This document shows, in pieces, positions 62,187-64,000 of a stretch of DNA of 64,000 nt (the stretch's first letter is position 1; every line of letters begins with the position of its first letter). Under the pieces are notes generated by a model that saw only the letters and a list, made by a program, of their open reading frames with translations, searched no databases and had not been told where the DNA came from. Origin of the DNA: Roseburia sp. (lineage in GTDB: Bacteria; Bacillota; Clostridia; Lachnospirales; Lachnospiraceae); NCBI GenBank assembly GCA_026168605.1, contig JAPFDX010000042.1:1-64000 (forward strand). The letters are read 5' to 3'. The position numbers and the translations under genes were made by a program.

Positions 62187-63629
62187 TTAGTATGCCTTGC
62201 CCCAGTATACCAGCTTGTGCGCCGGTTTCCCGCAGCAGACGCAGGTCTTGGCGATCTGCTCCTGATCGGAGAACGGCATACAGCGGGACGTCACCGCAAG
62301 GTCTTCCTTGATCTTGTCCTCACACGCCTGCTCTCCACACCACATACCGCGGATAAATCCCGGTCTGTTGGCTGCAATGTCCTTTAATTCCTCATAGTTG
62401 TGCGCATCCCAGATATGTGCATCGCGGTGCGCTTTTGCACGCGCAAACATATCCTTCTGGATCGTCTCCAGGATCTCCGGCAGTTTCTCTGTCAGCTCAT
62501 CCAGTGCGACTTCCAGCTTCTCCCTCGTGTCTCTGCGGACAACCACGCACTTGCCTGCCTCGATGTCCTTTGGTCCAAGTTCGATACGAACCGGGATTCC
62601 GCGCATTTCCTGCTCGGAGAATTTCCATCCCGGACTCTTGTCGGAATCGTCAAGCTTCGCACGGCATACCTTTCCGATCGCTTCACATACTTCTTGTGCT
62701 TTCGCAAGTACGCCTTCCTTGTGCTGCTGGATCGGAATGACCATCGCCTGCACCGGAGCGATGCGCGGCGGCAGTACCAGTCCCGAATCGTCCCCGTGTA
62801 CCATGATGATCGCGCCGATCAGTCGTGTCGTCATTCCCCATGAGGTCTGGTGTACATACTGGAGTTTGTTGTCCCTGTCCGTGTACTGGATGTCGAATGC
62901 CTTTGCGAAACCGTCGCCGAAGTTGTGGCTCGTTCCCGACTGCAGCGCCTTGCCGTCGTGCATCAGCGCCTCGATCGTGTAGGTTGCCTCCGCGCCCGCA
63001 AATTTTTCTTTCTCCGTCTTGCGTCCGCGGATCACCGGCATCGCCAAAACCTCCTCGCAGAAGTCTGCGTAGAGGTTTAGCATCTGCACCGTGCGCTCCT
63101 CCGCTTCCTCGGCTGTCGCATGGGCGGTGTGCCCCTCCTGCCAGAGAAACTCTCTGGAACGCAGGAACGGTCTGGTCTCCTTCTCCCAGCGCACCACCGA
63201 ACACCACTGGTTATATACCTTTGGCAGGTCGCGGTAGGACTGGATAATATTCTTATAGAAATCGCAGAACAGTGTCTCGGAGGTCGGTCTGACGCAGAGA
63301 CGCTCCTGAAGCGGATTTAAACCGCCGTGCGTTACCCACGCAACCTCAGGCGCAAATCCCTCGACATGATCCTTCTCCTTCTGCAGGAGGCTCTCCGGGA
63401 TAAACATCGGCATATAGACGTTTTCCACGCCCGTCTCCTTAAATCTGCGGTCGAGCTCCTTCTGGATATTCTCCCAGATCGCATAACCCGCCGGTTTGAT
63501 GATCATACACCCTTTGATCGATGAGTAGTCGATCAGCTCCGCTTTCTTCACCACATCCGTATACCACTGCGCGAAGTCTTCCTCCATAGATGTGATTGCC
63601 TCTACTAATTTCTTGTTGTCCTTTGCCAT
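62187..63629 (-). CDS. proS: Prolyl-tRNA synthetase, archaeal/eukaryotic type
   Basis: Charges tRNA-Pro. 480 residues of the short type-3 class: motif 2 region [14 protein letters not shown] and [27 protein letters not shown] near residue 130, motif 3-like [18 protein letters not shown] near residue 265, an anticodon-binding domain, and a C-terminal zinc domain ([12 protein letters not shown] ... CVCCGKPA). It has no inserted editing domain. AAAGGAG precedes ATG 63629. Confidence 0.96.
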   Translation of the reverse strand: MAKDNKKLVEAITSMEEDFAQWYTDVVKKAELIDYSSIKGCMIIKPAGYAIWENIQKELDRRFKETGVENVYMPMFIPESLLQKEKDHVEGFAPEVAWVTHGGLNPLQERLCVRPTSETLFCDFYKNIIQSYRDLPKVYNQWCSVVRWEKETRPFLRSREFLWQEGHTAHATAEEAEERTVQMLNLYADFCEEVLAMPVIRGRKTEKEKFAGAEATYTIEALMHDGKALQSGTSHNFGDGFAKAFDIQYTDRDNKLQYVHQTSWGMTTRLIGAIIMVHGDDSGLVLPPRIAPVQAMVIPIQQHKEGVLAKAQEVCEAIGKVCRAKLDDSDKSPGWKFSEQEMRGIPVRIELGPKDIEAGKCVVVRRDTREKLEVALDELTEKLPEILETIQKDMFARAKAHRDAHIWDAHNYEELKDIAANRPGFIRGMWCGEQACEDKIKEDLAVTSRCMPFSDQEQIAKTCVCCGKPAHKLVYWGKAY

Positions 63630-63647
63630 AACAGTTCTCCTTTATTT

Positions 63648-64000
63648 TTATAGGGAAAATGGATGTTCCATTTCAAATACCAGTTTCTTCTTCGTCACCG
63701 GATGCACAAATGCGAGCTTGTAGGAGCACAGCATCAGCCCCTCCCCGGTCTGACGGATGTTTTCTTTAAAGTTGTACTTGCAGTCACCCACAAGGGGCGT
63801 GCCCGCGTGCGCAAACTGGACGCGTATCTGGTGGTGCCGCCCCGTGCCGAGCAAAACCCGCACCAGCGCCCTGCCGTCCTTCTGTTCCAGCACTTCATAG
63901 GAAAGTTCGGCTCGCTTTGCCCCCTGGGTATTGTCTGACACTACCCGCGAGAAATTCGTCCTGCCGTCGCGCAGCAGATAATCCGTAAGCTTTCCGGACT
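63648..64000 (-). CDS. RluA-family pseudouridine synthase, C-terminal part
   Basis: The frame is open to the right edge, so the N-terminal part with the catalytic Asp motif is not seen. What remains (LLGTGRHHQIRVQFAHAGTPLVGDCKYN and SYKLAFVHPVTKKKLVFEMEHP, in parts) is the end of the RluA/RluC/RluD catalytic domain, which makes pseudouridine in rRNA or tRNA. The substrate site cannot be told from this part. Confidence 0.9.
   Translation of the reverse strand, partial: SGKLTDYLLRDGRTNFSRVVSDNTQGAKRAELSYEVLEQKDGRALVRVLLGTGRHHQIRVQFAHAGTPLVGDCKYNFKENIRQTGEGLMLCSYKLAFVHPVTKKKLVFEMEHPFSL

Overview
The window reads as chromosomal DNA of an anaerobic, spore-forming Firmicute of the Clostridia, most likely a Lachnospiraceae-type gut bacterium. 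The evidence is the pairing of sporulation genes (spoIIE, yabP, yabQ, cotS, whiA) with type III glutamine synthetase, an archaeal-type prolyl-tRNA synthetase, HprK, and small families (DUF4250, DUF1667, DUF6106, DUF6472) that I associate with this group. The genus cannot be fixed from sequence reading alone. Most genes lie on the minus strand.

Layout. 1-1.65 kb: the right end of an integrative element (a large serine recombinase) that has cut an XRE-type regulator gene. 1.66-6.1 kb: a degenerate receiver protein, glnN and fba, separated by a repeat-rich spacer with a ~310-bp imperfect inverted repeat and a 130-bp dispersed repeat. 6.2-16.2 kb: a housekeeping run transcribed leftward, ftsH-uvrC-hprK-(M18 peptidase)-murB-rapZ-whiA-lipid kinase. 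16.4-18.9 kb: small proteins, a YgjP-like metallopeptidase and a WYL regulator. 19.1-22.9 kb: a rightward glycerol-3-phosphate oxidation operon ending in the antiterminator gene glpP, with a terminator-like leader in front. 22.9-26.5 kb: a cation/proton antiporter, then an AT-rich accessory patch (pyrophosphatase-like and peptidase E-like genes between two 93-bp direct repeats, then a FlaR-like P-loop protein). 26.9-31.8 kb: sbcD-sbcC-murI. 31.9-33.4 kb: small metal-binding, NUDIX and membrane proteins. 33.5-37.5 kb: a vanG-type cluster (vanG-vanXY-vanT) without adjacent vanR/vanS. 37.9-41.6 kb: a LacI-type regulator divergent from a DapA-family lyase and an Nramp-fold permease that lacks the metal motifs. 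41.7-41.9 kb: tRNA-Phe and tRNA-Gly. 42.0-48.2 kb: an unknown anchored protein and two P-type Ca2+-ATPase genes. 48.3-50.3 kb: a chemoreceptor and tRNA-Tyr. 50.5-58.2 kb: the conserved block HU-rqcP-yabP-yabQ-divIC-spoIIE-tilS-hpt-ftsH. 58.3-64 kb: a PEGA lipoprotein, cotS, cca, proS and the end of an RluA-type pseudouridine synthase.

How the parts work together. The two large minus-strand blocks handle envelope synthesis, DNA repair, carbon control and sporulation, and follow gene orders known from other Firmicutes. The glp operon carries its own likely antiterminator. The vanG cluster would make and use D-Ala-D-Ser peptidoglycan precursors but has no visible dedicated control. The LacI/lyase/permease locus has a strong promoter, a shared 13-bp operator-like word at both divergent genes, and two tandem 14-bp palindromes; its substrate is unknown, and it is the most plausible undescribed system here. 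Hairpin-rich dispersed repeats occur at several intergenic points.
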